Counted from the stretch's first letter, positions 7,743 through 17,074 are shown. The stretch: 64,000 nucleotides of DNA from Lachnoclostridium sp. An131 (GCF_002160825.1 NZ_NFLI01000019.1:1-64000), one strand, 5' to 3'. Notes: generated by a model from the letters alone, not told the origin. Made by a program: numbers and translations.

Positions 7743-8891
7743 ATGAGTGATACCCGGGGGAACGTAATCATCAGACTTACGGATGTAGATAAGAGCTTTG
7801 ACGATGAGCGCGTCGTAAAGAAGCTGAATCTGGACGTAGAGGAGGGAGAGTTCCTGACCATGCTGGGCCCCTCCGGATGCGGAAAGACGACGACGCTGCG
7901 TATGATTGCCGGATTTGAGGTGCCCACATCAGGCCAGATTTTTCTGGAGGGAGAAGACGTGGATGACAAAAAGCCCAATGAGCGGAATGTCAACACGGTG
8001 TTTCAGAATTATGCCCTCTTTCCCCATATGAACGTATTTGATAATATTGCGTTCGGACTGGTGGAGAAAAAAGTAAAAAAGGATGAGATCCGCAGCAGGG
8101 TGGAGGAGATGATCAAGCTGGTGCAGCTGGACGGCATGGAAAAAAGGATGCCTGCCCAGATGTCTGGCGGACAGAAGCAGAGAGTGGCGATTGCGCGGGC
8201 TCTGGTAAACCGTCCCAAGGTGCTCCTTCTGGACGAGCCTCTGGGAGCTCTGGATCTGAAGCTCAGAAAGCAGATGCAGGGCGAGCTGAAGGCGCTGCAG
8301 CGCCGGCTTGGAATCACCTTTATCTATGTGACCCATGATCAGGAGGAGGCCCTGACCATGAGCGACCGGATTGCGGTTATGAACAGGGGCCGCCTGGAGC
8401 AGGTGGGGACGCCGGAGGAGGTTTACAATCATCCGGAGACCAAGTTTGTGGCTGACTTTATCGGCGAGTCCAACATCATCGAGGGATATATAGAGAATAT
8501 GACGGATGATTCCATTGAGGTCACAATGGAATCCGGCAAGGCCATAATTCATGAGACAGGCTACCGGATGGAGGAGATGGTATATCTCTGTATCCGCCCG
8601 GAGAATCTGAAGATTTCCACAGAGGAAAAGGAAGGCTTCCGGTTCCGGGGACAGGTGAAGGAGCATATCTTCATCGGTTCCACCAATAAAACCATGATTG
8701 AGATGCCGAACGGCCAGATGCTCAAAAGCGTGACTCCGGCGGAGGATGAGCTGATTCCGGTAGGGACTGCGGTCAATGTGTTCTGGAATCCCGGAAAAGC
8801 AGTGGTGATGCGGACGAAGGAAGAGCAGATTTATAATGTAATTGAGCAGTCGGTAGAGATAGAGGGAATGACAAATGATCAAATCTTTTAA
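7743..8891 (+). CDS. potA: Polyamine ABC transporter ATPase PotA
   Basis: A 382-residue ATPase. Walker A GPSGCGKTT lies at residues 42-50, followed by the Q-loop, the signature MSGGQKQR, Walker B LLLDEP and the switch His in VTHDQEEAL. The C-terminal third is a TOBE regulatory domain with the CIRPEN string. It powers import by PotBC with PotD at the inner face of the membrane. ATG 7743 follows ACAGGAGGAACAGC. The 3' end overlaps potB by 17 bases, indicating translational coupling. Confidence 0.94.
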   Translation: MSDTRGNVIIRLTDVDKSFDDERVVKKLNLDVEEGEFLTMLGPSGCGKTTTLRMIAGFEVPTSGQIFLEGEDVDDKKPNERNVNTVFQNYALFPHMNVFDNIAFGLVEKKVKKDEIRSRVEEMIKLVQLDGMEKRMPAQMSGGQKQRVAIARALVNRPKVLLLDEPLGALDLKLRKQMQGELKALQRRLGITFIYVTHDQEEALTMSDRIAVMNRGRLEQVGTPEEVYNHPETKFVADFIGESNIIEGYIENMTDDSIEVTMESGKAIIHETGYRMEEMVYLCIRPENLKISTEEKEGFRFRGQVKEHIFIGSTNKTMIEMPNGQMLKSVTPAEDELIPVGTAVNVFWNPGKAVVMRTKEEQIYNVIEQSVEIEGMTNDQIF

Positions 8892-9729
8892 GAAGCGCAT
8901 CGGCGCGCTGGTGACGGTAGGGCCGACCGTGCTCTGGCTCGGCTTCTTTCTGATGATACCGCTGATCTATGTGATCGGTATCAGCTTTTTGACGAAAAAC
9001 GCCTATGGAGGCGTGGATTTTACCTTTACGCTTTCCAACTACGCGGCTCTGTTCAATAAAGAGTATGTGAAAGTATTTGCGGATTCCCTGTGGCTCTCAC
9101 TGGAGACTACAGTGATCTGCCTGATTGTGGGCTATCCCTTTGCCTATATCATAGCGAACGCGCCCAAGAAATGGAAGCCGGCCCTGGTGCTGCTTCTCAT
9201 GCTTCCGTTCTGGACGAACTCTCTGATTCGTACCTACGGATGGAATACGCTGCTTCGGACAGAAGGCATTATCAACCATTTCCTGCAGTGGGTCGGCATC
9301 ATCGATGAGCCGTTGAATATGCTGTATACAGACGGCGCTGTCCTGCTGGGTATGGTGTATGCGCTGCTGCCCTTTACGGTGCTGCCTCTTCATACTTCCA
9401 TCGAAAAGCTGGACAAGTCTCTTCTGGAGGCGGCCAGCGACCTTGGCGCGTCCAGAGCGCACACTTTTACGCGTGTGATTCTGCCCCTTACGATGCCGGG
9501 CATCTTCGCGGGGTCTATTCAGACCTTCATCCCGTCCCTGGGCTTCTTCTTTATCTCAGACATGATGGGCGGCGCAAAGACCATGTATATCGGAAACCTG
9601 ATCAAGAATCAGTTCCTTTCAGCCCGGAACTGGCCGCTGGGAGCGGTTCTGTCCATTGTTCTGATTGTGATTACACTGGTACTGATGAGGCTGTACACGA
9701 GAGTCGGCTCACTGGAAGACATGGCGTAG
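8875..9729 (+). CDS. potB: Polyamine ABC transporter permease PotB
   Basis: A 284-residue integral membrane protein with about six hydrophobic segments. The EAA loop that docks on PotA is visible as EAASDLGASRAHTFTRVILP. It forms the transport channel with PotC. The start overlaps the end of potA, with AGAGGGA upstream. A small repeat begins directly after its stop codon at 9730 and separates it from potC by about 120 bases, an unusual gap in an otherwise compact operon. Confidence 0.93.
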   Translation: MIKSFKKRIGALVTVGPTVLWLGFFLMIPLIYVIGISFLTKNAYGGVDFTFTLSNYAALFNKEYVKVFADSLWLSLETTVICLIVGYPFAYIIANAPKKWKPALVLLLMLPFWTNSLIRTYGWNTLLRTEGIINHFLQWVGIIDEPLNMLYTDGAVLLGMVYALLPFTVLPLHTSIEKLDKSLLEAASDLGASRAHTFTRVILPLTMPGIFAGSIQTFIPSLGFFFISDMMGGAKTMYIGNLIKNQFLSARNWPLGAVLSIVLIVITLVLMRLYTRVGSLEDMA

Positions 9730-9820
9730 GCAAGGTGAGCCCGTCAGGGCGGGAAAGTGCCCTGGGGCAAATCGAGCTGGCACGGCTCATGTATGTATAT
9801 GGCAGGCGCCCTGGGGTGCA
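9730..9820 (+). repeat. Intergenic palindromic repeat between potB and potC
   Basis: Starting at the base after the potB stop, GCAAGGTGA is followed by a small hairpin (CCCG/GGGC type) and then the palindrome TGCCCTGGGGCA (9758-9769). A second related palindrome, GCGCCCTGGGGTGC, lies at 9806-9819. The first unit has the same plan as the tandem unit after aspS at 52470: CAAGGTGA, hairpin, GA-rich link, then a palindrome centred on CCCTGGGG. Confidence 0.55.
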
Positions 9821-9850
9821 TAAGCCATGCAGTAAGAGAGGGATACCAAG

Positions 9851-10651
9851 ATGATGAAACGTAGAAAAGTCAGAGAATTTAAGCCGGGCAGCGTGTTTTA
9901 TGCCTGCTTAGTCTATCTGTTTTTATATCTGCCTATTTTTGTGGTGATTGCGTTTTCGTTCAACACTTCAGAGATGAATATTACTTTTCAGGGTTTTACT
10001 TTTGAATGGTATGGGCGGATGTTTGAAAACCGGCAGCTGATGCAGTCCTTTTTCAATACCGTGATTGTGGCTTTCTGGAGTACAATCCTGTCTGTTGTGA
10101 TCGGAACGCTCTGCGCGCTGGGACTGTATAAATTTGAATTTAAGCTGAAGAATTTGATCAGCAGCTCCCTGTATATTCCGATCGTGATCCCGGAGCTGGT
10201 ATTTGCGATTGCTCTGCTGATTTTCTTTTCTTCCATAAATGTCAATATGAATATGGTAACACTGATCATTGCGCACGTGACCTTTTCCATGCCCTTTGTG
10301 GTGATTACTGTGCGGGCCAGGCTGGCAGGCTTCGATAAGTCCATAGAAGAAGCAGCCAGAGACCTGGGAGCAAATGAGTTCCGTACCTTTTTCCGTGTGA
10401 CGCTTCCGATGATTTCGCCGGGCGTGATTTCAGGTGGGATGCTGGCCCTGACCATGTCTCTTGACGACGTGGTGGTAAGCTTTTTCACCGCAGGACCGGA
10501 GAGCCAGACGCTGCCTCTGAAGATTCTTGGCATGGTGCGCAAGGGCGTTTCCCCGGATGTGAACGCTCTTTCTACCCTTATGATTCTTGGAACCATTGTG
10601 ATCCTGTTGACGGCTACGCTGATTCAGGGTAAACTGGAGAAAAAGATGTAA
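9851..10651 (+). CDS. potC: Polyamine ABC transporter permease PotC
   Basis: A 266-residue membrane permease with about six transmembrane segments and the EAA motif EEAARDLGANEFRTFFRVTLP. The string SLDDVVVSFF near the C-terminus is characteristic of PotC. It pairs with PotB. ATG 9851 follows AGAGAGGGATACCAAG. The first residues (MMKRRKVREFKPG) are basic and cytoplasmic. Confidence 0.93.
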   Translation: MMKRRKVREFKPGSVFYACLVYLFLYLPIFVVIAFSFNTSEMNITFQGFTFEWYGRMFENRQLMQSFFNTVIVAFWSTILSVVIGTLCALGLYKFEFKLKNLISSSLYIPIVIPELVFAIALLIFFSSINVNMNMVTLIIAHVTFSMPFVVITVRARLAGFDKSIEEAARDLGANEFRTFFRVTLPMISPGVISGGMLALTMSLDDVVVSFFTAGPESQTLPLKILGMVRKGVSPDVNALSTLMILGTIVILLTATLIQGKLEKKM

Positions 10652-10664
10652 TAGGGAGACTTCG

Positions 10665-11108
10665 ATGTTTACAGTTGAGACGATGACGGAAGAGATGCGC
10701 TCCGAGGTGCTTCCCATGGTGGACGCTTTTTACCAGAGTGATGCGGTCAGCCACCCGGTGGGGCAGGAGAAACAGGAACAGACCTTTGCAGATGCGGTCA
10801 GTGATGATCCGGTTCTGGAGGGCTATGTACTGAAAGAGGACGGCAGAATCATAGGATTCGCCTATGTGACGGTCTACTACGCCTGCGAAGTGGGCGGGCG
10901 CTGCCTGATGTTTGAAGAGCTGTACCTGAAGGAAGAAGCCCGGGGGAAAGGATACGGCAGCCGCTTTTTTGAGACTGTGATGAAGGAAAGAACGGAAATC
11001 CGGCGTTTCCGTCTTGAAGTAACGAGAAGCAATGAGAAGGCTGTCCGCCTTTATGAACGGCTGGGCTTTGAATTTCTCGATTATGATCAGATGATTTTGG
11101 ATCGCTGA
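10665..11108 (+). CDS. GNAT family N-acetyltransferase
   Basis: A 147-residue GNAT enzyme. The acetyl-CoA pyrophosphate-binding motif A reads EARGKGYGSRFFE, followed by the beta-5/alpha-4 region LEVTRSNEKAVRLYERLGF, the usual end of the fold. It begins 13 bases after potC with AGGGAG upstream of ATG 10665, so it is probably cotranscribed with the polyamine transporter. A polyamine acetyltransferase would make sense there, but nothing in the sequence fixes the substrate. Confidence 0.85.
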   Translation: MFTVETMTEEMRSEVLPMVDAFYQSDAVSHPVGQEKQEQTFADAVSDDPVLEGYVLKEDGRIIGFAYVTVYYACEVGGRCLMFEELYLKEEARGKGYGSRFFETVMKERTEIRRFRLEVTRSNEKAVRLYERLGFEFLDYDQMILDR

Positions 11109-11126
11109 AGGACAGGAGGGGTGCCG

Positions 11127-11966
11127 ATGAATCCCATATATGAGAAACTGATTGGCTGTTATGAAAGCATCAGGGAAAAGATTCCCTTTGTCCCGAAGAC
11201 GGCGCTGGTGCTGGGTTCCGGACTTGGAGGATACGCGGATACGGACAACATCCGAATAGCAGGGACTCTGGATTACCGGGATATGGAAGGCTTCCCGCGC
11301 TCCACAGTGGAAGGTCATAAAGGCCGCTTTGTGTTCGGATATGTGGGCGAGGTGCCGGTAGTCTGTATGCAGGGACGGGTTCATTATTATGAAGGATATG
11401 CCATGAGTGATGTGGTTCTGCCCATCCGCCTGATGCGTCTGATGGGAGCGGAGACGCTGTTCCTGACCAATGCGGCGGGCGGTATCAATATGGATTACAG
11501 GCCGGGCGACCTGATGCTGATCCGGGATCATATCGCCCAGATGGTGCCTTCTCCACTGATTGGTCCGAATCTGGACAGCCTGGGCCCGCGGTTCTGCGAT
11601 ATGACGGATACCTATGACGCGGAGTATCGGGCCATTTTGAGAGAGACTGCCGGAAAAGCCGGCATTCCCCTTCAGGAAGGCGTGTATATTCAGTTTTCCG
11701 GCCCCCAGTATGAGACTCCGGCTGAGATACGGATGGCGAGGACGCTGGGAGCGGATGCGGCCGGTATGAGTACGGCCTGTGAAGCCATTGCCGCTCATCA
11801 TGCGGGAATGCGTGTCTGCGGAATTTCCTGCATTACCAATATGGCGGCAGGCGTTACAGGAGAAAAGCTTTCCCATGAGGAGGTTCAGGAGACGGCGGAC
11901 CGGACAGCGGAGCGGTTCCAGAAACTGGTGACGGCGGGAATCCTGGCTATCAATGAGAGAGCCTGA
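11127..11966 (+). CDS. punA: Purine nucleoside phosphorylase (trimeric type)
   Basis: 279 residues. It cleaves purine nucleosides with phosphate to free base plus ribose-1-phosphate. Visible motifs are GSGLGG (phosphate loop), GHKGRF, GRVHYYEGY, TNAAGGI and the base-binding region ending ITNMAAG, where Asn favours 6-oxopurines (inosine, guanosine). The start is set at ATG 11127, seven bases after AGGAGG; the in-frame GTG at 11121 is too close to that site. It is followed directly by cytidine deaminase, forming a nucleoside salvage pair. Confidence 0.92.
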   Translation: MNPIYEKLIGCYESIREKIPFVPKTALVLGSGLGGYADTDNIRIAGTLDYRDMEGFPRSTVEGHKGRFVFGYVGEVPVVCMQGRVHYYEGYAMSDVVLPIRLMRLMGAETLFLTNAAGGINMDYRPGDLMLIRDHIAQMVPSPLIGPNLDSLGPRFCDMTDTYDAEYRAILRETAGKAGIPLQEGVYIQFSGPQYETPAEIRMARTLGADAAGMSTACEAIAAHHAGMRVCGISCITNMAAGVTGEKLSHEEVQETADRTAERFQKLVTAGILAINERA

Positions 11967-11993
11967 AAGGAGCTCTTGGCGGAGGCAGTGAAT

Positions 11994-12440
11994 ATGGATG
12001 ATAAGACATTAATGCGGACAGCGATACAGGCAAGAGAGTATTCTTACAGCCCCTATTCGAAATTTCGGGTAGGGGCAGCTTTGCTTTGTGCGGACGGCAG
12101 CGTATATACAGGCTGCAATATGGAAAATGCGGCGTTTACGCCGGGAATCTGCGCGGAGCGCACGGCAATTTACAAGGCGGTCAGCGAGGGAAAGAGAGAA
12201 TTTCAGGCGATTGCCATAGTGGGAGGCGCCCTGGGGCACAAGGCGCTTTCTGTGACAGCGCCCTGCGGGGTCTGCCGTCAGGTTATGAGGGAATTCTGCG
12301 ATCCGGAAAGCTTTCGGATTATACTGGGAACCGGAGAAGAGGATTTGCACATCTATCTTCTGAAGGAGCTTCTTCCCTTGAGCTTTGGCCCGGAGAATCT
12401 GGAGCCGACCCAGGCAGAAGAGGAGGACAGGAATCCATGA
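11994..12440 (+). CDS. cdd: Cytidine deaminase
   Basis: 148 residues of the small tetrameric type. The zinc site is complete: CAE (in GICAERTA, with the catalytic Glu) and PCGVCRQ. The substrate loop SYSPYSKFRVGAA and GCNMENAAF are conserved. It deaminates cytidine and deoxycytidine to uridines. ATG 11994 lies eight bases after GGAGG. A TTG at 11976 is in frame but has less suitable spacing. Its TGA overlaps the ATG of the next gene (ATGA), indicating coupling. Confidence 0.93.
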   Translation: MDDKTLMRTAIQAREYSYSPYSKFRVGAALLCADGSVYTGCNMENAAFTPGICAERTAIYKAVSEGKREFQAIAIVGGALGHKALSVTAPCGVCRQVMREFCDPESFRIILGTGEEDLHIYLLKELLPLSFGPENLEPTQAEEEDRNP

Positions 12441-14551
12441 AGATGTGGAAAGGGCTTTCGCCTGTAAAAAAAGAAATTTTTCTGCTTCTGATTATGGTGG
12501 GCTTTGGCCTTGTCAAACAGCTCCTGGTATATAATCTTCCGATCATGGCGGTTCCCAAAGGAGTCCATGACGACTGGATCATGGTGCATCTGGCGGATAC
12601 CTTAAGAAGCGGCCAGTGGCTTGGGGAATACAACAGCCTGACTCTGACCAAGGGCATGTTTTTCCCGCTTTATCTGGCTGTGATCAATTTCTTTCATCTG
12701 TCTTATTTGAATGTGACGGCGTTTTTCTATACGGTAAGCTGTATGGCGTTTGTCTATGCGCTGCGGCCGCTGGTGAAAAAGCCGCTGCCGCGCCTGGCGC
12801 TCTATCTGGCGCTTCTCTGGAATCCGGTGTCCTATTCTCTCCAGGCATTTCAGAGGGTGTACCGGAACAGCATTTCGTATATTCAGGTATTGTTCATTTT
12901 CGCAGGCTTTCTGGCCGTTTATCTGCGGAGACGTGAGCCTGTGAAGCGGCATATCGGATGGATTATCGCAGCCACAGCCGGAACCGTCAGCTTCTTTTAC
13001 ACACGGGAGGACGCGATCTGGCTTGTTCCCTTCCTTGTGGTGTTTGTCCTGGTGTATCTGGGAAGCCTGTTTGGAATGTGGAGAAGAGAGCGGAAGACAG
13101 TGCAGACAGGGACATCTGCTTCCGCAGCGGGATCGGCCGTGAAAAAGGCTTTGGGGCTCGCCAGACCCTATATGCTGAAAGCCCTGCTGGCGCTGGTGCC
13201 GTTCTTATGTCTCTGGGGAACAGGGAAATGGATTGCCCGCCAGAATCTGAACCATTACGGAATTGAAGTCACGAACGAGCTGCAGTCCGGCGGTTTCGCT
13301 GAAATGTATAAGAGCATGATGTCGGTTAAGCCCGAAGAGGATATTCCGGGCGTCACCATGACCAATGAGAAAATTGCCCGCATGTGCGAGGTCTGCCCGA
13401 CCCTGAAGGAGCTGGAGCCCTATATCCAGAGCAGCAAGGAATACTGGGCCGGAGAAGAGGGGGACGCGGAAAACTGGGAGGTTCGGGACGGCTGGGTATT
13501 CTGGATTTTCCGGACGGCGCTGGAACAGGCAGGATATTATACGGACGGAGCTGCCGCCAATGCCGTCTGTCTCCAGATACGGGACGAGATTGAAGCGGCT
13601 CTGGACGCAGGGCTTCTGGAGCGGCAGGCTACGATGCCTTCCACTTATATGTCGCCCTGGCGAAAGGGATATCTGGGCGATCTGTTCGGAGCGATGGGAA
13701 AAGCGATTGCCTACACGACCACCTATGACGAGATGGAGACGCTTGTCTACCTTTACAGCGAGCCGGACGAAAACGGCGGAATTCCGCTGTTTGAGCGGAT
13801 TACCGGGGACAAGGCTGTCTGGTATGAGTCGGATCTGGTTGAGATGGCAGGCTGGTATGCGTCCTATGATGGCATGGAGGGCGTGACCCTGCAGGCAGAG
13901 CTCTCGGACGGAACTGTTCTTGGAACGGCGGAGTTTACGGAGAGTGAGGATGTGGCTTCTTATCTGGAGCAGCAGGGAATCTCTGCGCCCGGCAGTGAGA
14001 AATGCCGTTTTTCTCTGAAGCTTTCGGTGGAGGATAAGCCGCAGACGCTGTACCTGCGTGCATACCGGAACGGAGAGCTTCTGGACGAATATGAGCTGTC
14101 AGAAGACGTGACCCAGGTGGAGCGGGAGAGCTCCCGGCTGAATCTGGACTGGTATTGGGATGTGCCGGAGCGGCATGGTTTTCTGGCGTCTATCAATTAC
14201 AAGGGTGAGATTTTAAACGGCATTCTGCAGGTATACCGCTGGACGGGCCCGGTTCTGGCCGTGCTGGGAGCGCTTTCCTGGATTCTGCTCTGTGCCTGCC
14301 GGATACGCTGCCTGGTAAAGAAGGAAAAGGATGAGGACGGTCTGGCGCGCTGGCTGGCTGTGACCTCTCTTCTTGCCAGTTACCTGGTGCTGCTTGGGGG
14401 TATTTCCTATTCGGAGATTTCTGGATGGAATGCGATTCTCTACTGGTATCTGTCAGGAGGATACCCGGTGATGATTGCCTTTGAGGTTCTGGCGCTGATT
14501 TTTGCCTGGCAGGAATGGAAAGCCTTTCGTGCGGAGAGAAAAGAGAGATAG
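12437..14551 (+). CDS. Polytopic membrane protein, GT-C glycosyltransferase-like
   Basis: 704 residues. The N-terminal half has about seven to nine hydrophobic segments and the string DDWIMVHLADTLRSG at residues 37-51, in which paired acidic residues after the first membrane segment resemble GT-C lipid-sugar transferases. A large soluble extracellular domain (roughly residues 270-590) follows, then three or four more membrane segments at the end. Substrate and acceptor are unknown. The start ATG 12437 overlaps the cdd stop; an ORF reading back to 12086 is only the shadow of cdd. Confidence 0.7.
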   Translation: MKMWKGLSPVKKEIFLLLIMVGFGLVKQLLVYNLPIMAVPKGVHDDWIMVHLADTLRSGQWLGEYNSLTLTKGMFFPLYLAVINFFHLSYLNVTAFFYTVSCMAFVYALRPLVKKPLPRLALYLALLWNPVSYSLQAFQRVYRNSISYIQVLFIFAGFLAVYLRRREPVKRHIGWIIAATAGTVSFFYTREDAIWLVPFLVVFVLVYLGSLFGMWRRERKTVQTGTSASAAGSAVKKALGLARPYMLKALLALVPFLCLWGTGKWIARQNLNHYGIEVTNELQSGGFAEMYKSMMSVKPEEDIPGVTMTNEKIARMCEVCPTLKELEPYIQSSKEYWAGEEGDAENWEVRDGWVFWIFRTALEQAGYYTDGAAANAVCLQIRDEIEAALDAGLLERQATMPSTYMSPWRKGYLGDLFGAMGKAIAYTTTYDEMETLVYLYSEPDENGGIPLFERITGDKAVWYESDLVEMAGWYASYDGMEGVTLQAELSDGTVLGTAEFTESEDVASYLEQQGISAPGSEKCRFSLKLSVEDKPQTLYLRAYRNGELLDEYELSEDVTQVERESSRLNLDWYWDVPERHGFLASINYKGEILNGILQVYRWTGPVLAVLGALSWILLCACRIRCLVKKEKDEDGLARWLAVTSLLASYLVLLGGISYSEISGWNAILYWYLSGGYPVMIAFEVLALIFAWQEWKAFRAERKER

Positions 14552-14591
14552 CAGCTTTTGAAAGTGAGAAGATGCAGAAGGGGGCTGAAAA

Positions 14592-15011
14592 ATGGAACGT
14601 TCCGACAAAAATATTGACGGCGGAAAGCCTTTTGACTGGGGAAGAACTTCCTCAGACTATGCCAGATACAGGGATATCTATCCACAGGAATTTTATGACC
14701 GGATTATCGGGCGGGACCTGTGTGTGGCCGGACAGAGCGTGCTGGATGTGGGAACCGGAACGGGAGTCCTTCCGAGAAATCTGTACCGCTACGGTGCAAA
14801 ATGGATAGGAACAGATGTCTCTGAGAATCAAATTGCACAGGCGAGACTTCTTTCGGAGGGAATGGCGATCGACTATAGAACAGCCCCGGCTGAGGAAATT
14901 AACATGTGGGAGCAGGAGCATAAAAAGCTGCTTGCCGAAACCGCTCCGGAAGAATTTACAATTCTGCATTACGGAGCGCTTGCCGAACTGAAGAAAAAGG
15001 AAGCAAAGTGA
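14592..15011 (+). pseudogene. Class I SAM methyltransferase with internal deletion
   Basis: 139 residues. The first ~102 are a normal methyltransferase N-terminus: ARYRDIYPQEFYDRI, SAM-binding motif I VLDVGTGTGVLP, and GTDVSENQI. The reading frame then goes straight to MWEQEHKKLLAETAPEEF, which looks like the extreme C-terminus of the same family, normally about 240-260 residues long. The middle (motifs IV-VI and the substrate domain) is therefore missing by an in-frame loss near 14898. It still has a ribosome site (GAAGGGGGC) and no stop codon, but methyl transfer is unlikely. Assignment of the C-terminal segment is from recall of the family, not an alignment. Confidence 0.65.
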
Positions 15012-15088
15012 CGCAGACGTTTACAGGAGAGGAAGATTCGGGGCACAGAGGAAGAAATCAGGTCAGGAAAAAACCGGATTATTTGCAG

Positions 15089-15116
15089 TTGTAATCCATG
15101 GAAAATATATTATAAT
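15089..15116 (+). promoter_or_regulatory. Promoter of the transaldolase gene
   Basis: TTGTAA (15089-15094) and a perfect TATAAT (15111-15116) with a 16-base spacer, about 56 bases before the start codon. Confidence 0.5.
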
Positions 15117-15171
15117 GGAATCAGCTGCATTAGATATGTGCGATTTTGGTGAAAAGCAGGAGGAATAGAGA

Positions 15172-15849
15172 ATGAAACTGATTATTGACAATGCAAACAT
15201 TGATGAGATTCGCTCCATGTACGAGTTTTTTCCGATGGATGGCGTGACCTGTAATCCGACGATTCTGGCCAAGGAAAAGCGCCCGCCCTATGAGGTGCTG
15301 AAGGAGATTCGCGACTTCATCGAGGAAGGCGAGCTGCATGTGCAGGTAGTCAGTGATCACGCAGACAATATGGTGGAGGAAGCCTATCAGATCCGCAAGG
15401 AGCTGGGCGACGATACCTATATCAAGATTCCGACTACCAAGGAGGGCCTGAAGGCTATCCGTATTCTGGCGGCAGCGGGAATCAATGTGACGGCTACTGC
15501 GATTTACACGCAGATGCAGGCGTTTTTGGCTGCAAAGGCAGGTGCCCTTTACGTAGCGCCTTACATAAACCGCATTGACAACCTTGGCTCCGATGGTGTG
15601 CGCACAGCCAAGGAGATTCACGATATGTTCCGCAATTACAAGTTCCATACAGAAGTGCTGGCGGCCAGCTTCAAGAATTCCCGTCAGGTTATTTCCCTCT
15701 GCGAGTATGGAATCGGAGCGACCACGATTTCCCCGGATGTTCTTGAGCTGCTGATTAAGAACGATTCTGTAACTGCGGCGCTGAACACCTTCCGCAGGGA
15801 TTTTGAAAAGCTCTGCGGCAAGGGGAAAACCATGCTGGATTGTGGCTGA
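15172..15849 (+). CDS. Transaldolase / fructose-6-phosphate aldolase family
   Basis: 225 residues, the short FSA-like class rather than the ~315-residue TalB class. DNANIDEI at the start, GVTCNPTIL, the Schiff-base Lys in YIKIPTTKEGLKA, and NVTATAIYTQMQAFLA are all family hallmarks. It catalyses aldol cleavage or transfer of a dihydroxyacetone unit in the cytoplasm; FSA and transaldolase activity cannot be separated here. ATG 15172 follows CAGGAGGAATAGAG. It is monocistronic, with its own promoter and terminator. Confidence 0.88.
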   Translation: MKLIIDNANIDEIRSMYEFFPMDGVTCNPTILAKEKRPPYEVLKEIRDFIEEGELHVQVVSDHADNMVEEAYQIRKELGDDTYIKIPTTKEGLKAIRILAAAGINVTATAIYTQMQAFLAAKAGALYVAPYINRIDNLGSDGVRTAKEIHDMFRNYKFHTEVLAASFKNSRQVISLCEYGIGATTISPDVLELLIKNDSVTAALNTFRRDFEKLCGKGKTMLDCG

Positions 15850-15897
15850 CAGGATGAGAGAGGCCAGAGGACTGGCAGATATGAATGGAAATTGCAG

Positions 15898-15932
15898 ATG
15901 TCCCTGTCGGAAGTTCTGACAGGGACATTTTT
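15898..15932 (+). terminator. Terminator of the transaldolase gene
   Basis: ATGTCCCTGTC (15898-15908) pairs with GACAGGGACAT (15918-15928), followed by TTTTT. Confidence 0.85.
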
Positions 15933-16076
15933 GCTGAAAATACAGTTGACATAAAATGTGTTTTTTGAGATATATGAAACAGGTGAAAATCTTTTCGTCT
16001 GTTTCAGGGATTTCAATCCCGCAGGATGGATTGAGGTACATTTATCTTAATACAACAGGGATAAAGGGGACAGACG

Positions 16077-17060
16077 ATGATAGATTTGCATTTACATTTT
16101 GACGGCTCTCTGCTGCCGCGTACAGTGCTGGAACTGGCAGACGAGCAGGGAATCCGGCTTCCGGCCCGGGAGCCGGATGAGCTGAAGCTCTTTCTGACGG
16201 CTCCGGCAGACTGCAAAAGTCTGAACGAATATCTGGAAAAGTTTGATCTGCCTCTTCTGGTGCTGCAGACGAAGGAAGCGATCCGGAAAGGCATGTATAC
16301 GCTGGCAAGTTCTCTGAAGGAGCAGGGAATGCTGTACGCGGAGATTCGTTTTGCGCCCCAGCTTCATACGAAAAAGGGACTGACGCAGGATCAGGTGGTA
16401 AAGGCTGCCATCCTGGGGCTGCAGGAGGCTCTGGCAGGCTCCTTTTTTAAGGCAAAGCTGATCCTGTGCTGTATGCGTGGCACGGACAATCTGGAGGAAA
16501 ATCTTCTGACAGTGCGGACAGCCGCAGCATATCTGGGCCGCGGTGTGGCTGCGGTTGACCTGGCCGGGGCAGAGGCTCTGTATCCCACGGAGGATTATGA
16601 GGAGGTTTTTGCTCTGGCAAGGGAGCTGTCTGTACCGTTTACCATTCATGCCGGAGAAGCAGATGGGGCGGAAAGTGTGTGGGCGGCTCTCCGTATGGGA
16701 GCCTGCCGGATCGGCCATGGCGTGCGTGCCGGAGAAGACGCAAAGCTTCTGGCAGAGCTTCGGAAACGGCATATCCCGCTGGAAATGTGTCCCAGCAGCA
16801 ACGTGCAGACAAAGGCAGTTCCGTCTCTTTCAGAGCATCCGGTGCTCCAGTATCTGCGACAGGGACTGGCGGTGACGGTCAACACAGACAATATGACAGT
16901 TTCCGATACGACGATAGACCGGGAATTCCGGCTTCTTCAGGAGGAGCTTGGGATGACGCAGGAGGAACGAAAGGCCCTTCTTCTGAATGCAGCGGACGCC
17001 GCGTTTCTGACAGGAGAAGAGCGGTGGCGCCTGAAGGATGTGATTCAGAAGGTGTGCTAA
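16077..17060 (+). CDS. add: Adenosine deaminase
   Basis: 327 residues. The metal and catalytic residues are all visible: HLHFDGS (two zinc His), HAGEADG (His and catalytic Glu region), IGHGVRAGED and the C-terminal NTDNMTVSDTT with the metal Asp. It converts adenosine to inosine, which the phosphorylase at 11127 could then cleave. ATG 16077 follows AAAGGGG with short spacing. It ends shortly before a bidirectional terminator. Confidence 0.92.
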   Translation: MIDLHLHFDGSLLPRTVLELADEQGIRLPAREPDELKLFLTAPADCKSLNEYLEKFDLPLLVLQTKEAIRKGMYTLASSLKEQGMLYAEIRFAPQLHTKKGLTQDQVVKAAILGLQEALAGSFFKAKLILCCMRGTDNLEENLLTVRTAAAYLGRGVAAVDLAGAEALYPTEDYEEVFALARELSVPFTIHAGEADGAESVWAALRMGACRIGHGVRAGEDAKLLAELRKRHIPLEMCPSSNVQTKAVPSLSEHPVLQYLRQGLAVTVNTDNMTVSDTTIDREFRLLQEELGMTQEERKALLLNAADAAFLTGEERWRLKDVIQKVC

Positions 17061-17074
17061 AGTTGAAGATTGAA

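Noticed and set aside
12228-12245. GGCGCCCTGGGGCACAAGG inside cdd as another copy of the CCCTGGGG repeat
   Set aside because: It lies within conserved cytidine deaminase coding sequence and lacks the CAAGGTGA and hairpin parts.
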